Below are positions 5,570-5,960 of a stretch of 5,960 nucleotides of DNA, one piece after another (the stretch's first letter is position 1; each line of letters starts with the position of its first letter). A program made the position numbers and the translations under genes. Under the pieces are notes generated by a model that did no database searches, was not told the DNA's origin, and was given only the letters and a program-made list of their open reading frames with translations. The stretch is from Tannerella sp. (GTDB taxonomy: Bacteria > Bacteroidota > Bacteroidia > Bacteroidales > Tannerellaceae), in assembly GCA_031261145.1 (NCBI GenBank), contig JAISJX010000310.1:1-5960 (forward strand), given 5' to 3'.

Positions 5570-5960
5570 TTAATTGCTCTCCGTTTTGATTTTCTTTTGC
5601 TGCATTTCATTGAGCAAATTATATATTCCCCGGAGGTCCTCACTGGAAACTCCGGTTTGAAATGCTTCGGCGCTCAACATCAAATAAGGAATCGAGTCAT
5701 TCTGTAAAAGAAAATCCCGTACGTCCGAGGGGAGATTGTTTTCGTATATTTCCAACGCGGTGATGGTTCTATCCTGAAAAAAATAGAGAGGAGAAACCTG
5801 CAAAGCGGTGGATAACTTTTCTATGGTTTCTAACCCCGGAGAGTTATTGCGCCCTGTTTCGATCGAAGAAATAGTGGTCTGATGCACGCCGGAAATCCGA
5901 GCCAATTCCGACATACTAAAACCTTTTAACTCCCGTATTTTTTTAAGCTTTTCGGCCAAC
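5570..5960 (-). CDS. XRE-family transcriptional regulator (5' end at or beyond window edge)
   Basis: About 129 residues are visible. Residues 2-60 form an HTH_3 (Cro/C1, SinR-like) domain: LKKIRELKGFSMSELARISG, then recognition helix HQTTISSIETGR (26-37), then LETIEKLSTALQVSPLYFF (43-61). The rest (65-129) is a helical, charged tail (IPYLMLSAEAF, SEDLRGIYNLLNEMQQKK) that probably drives dimerisation. The only start in view is a TTG at 5959-5957, right at the edge with no ribosome binding site visible, so the true start may lie outside the window. It is the first visible gene of the minus-strand unit, with the Cache protein behind it. Such regulators often repress their own or adjacent promoters; control of the permease-nitrilase operon is possible but only inferred. 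Confidence 0.85.
   Translation of the reverse strand, partial: LAEKLKKIRELKGFSMSELARISGVHQTTISSIETGRNNSPGLETIEKLSTALQVSPLYFFQDRTITALEIYENNLPSDVRDFLLQNDSIPYLMLSAEAFQTGVSSEDLRGIYNLLNEMQQKKIKTESN

Overview
The window looks like a piece of a Gram-positive-type (Firmicutes) chromosome. Evidence for this is strong AGGAGG-like ribosome binding sites before most genes, intrinsic terminators with long T tracts, AT-rich intergenic DNA, and XRE, Cache and DUF4143-type proteins. The phylum is an inference; a Negativicutes or Clostridia host would fit. No rRNA, tRNA, CRISPR array or transposase is visible.

Left part (1-2215) is accessory in character. The end of an antitoxin-like gene (1-153) overlaps by 4 bp a PIN-domain (VapC-like, PIN_3-type) toxin gene (150-563). 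Convergent to it is an AAA_14/DUF4143 ATPase with a C-terminal nuclease-like motif (594-1820, minus). The ATPase is driven by a textbook promoter on the minus strand: TTGACA, a 17-nt spacer, then TATAAT. A perfect 9-bp inverted repeat overlaps its -10/start region. The -35 box coincides with the ribosome binding site of a small divergent plus-strand ORF (1890-2111). That ORF encodes an InlB-repeat-like beta segment followed by a PGFG/PGYG pentapeptide tail, and looks like the C-terminal remnant of a surface protein. An intrinsic terminator closes this block.

Central part (2216-5061) is an apparent two-gene metabolic unit. A 389-bp gene-free stretch holds the terminator, a short direct repeat, operator-like inverted repeats and an orphan ribosome binding site. 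It precedes a polytopic permease (2501-3883) that most resembles NCS2/SLC23-type uncharacterised permeases. A bona fide nitrilase (3915-5000) follows after 31 bp, with the E-K-C catalytic set and the HYxRPD C-terminal signature. A strong, apparently bidirectional terminator ends it. The simplest reading is uptake of an organic nitrile and its hydrolysis to acid and ammonia; the substrate is unknown.

Right part (5106-5960, minus strand) is an XRE-family regulator, cut by the window edge, followed after about 17-20 bp by a stand-alone Cache-domain protein. The latter has no membrane segment and no output domain. This pair converges on the nitrilase. It may be a regulator plus soluble ligand-sensing partner, or the Cache gene may be a remnant of a larger sensor.
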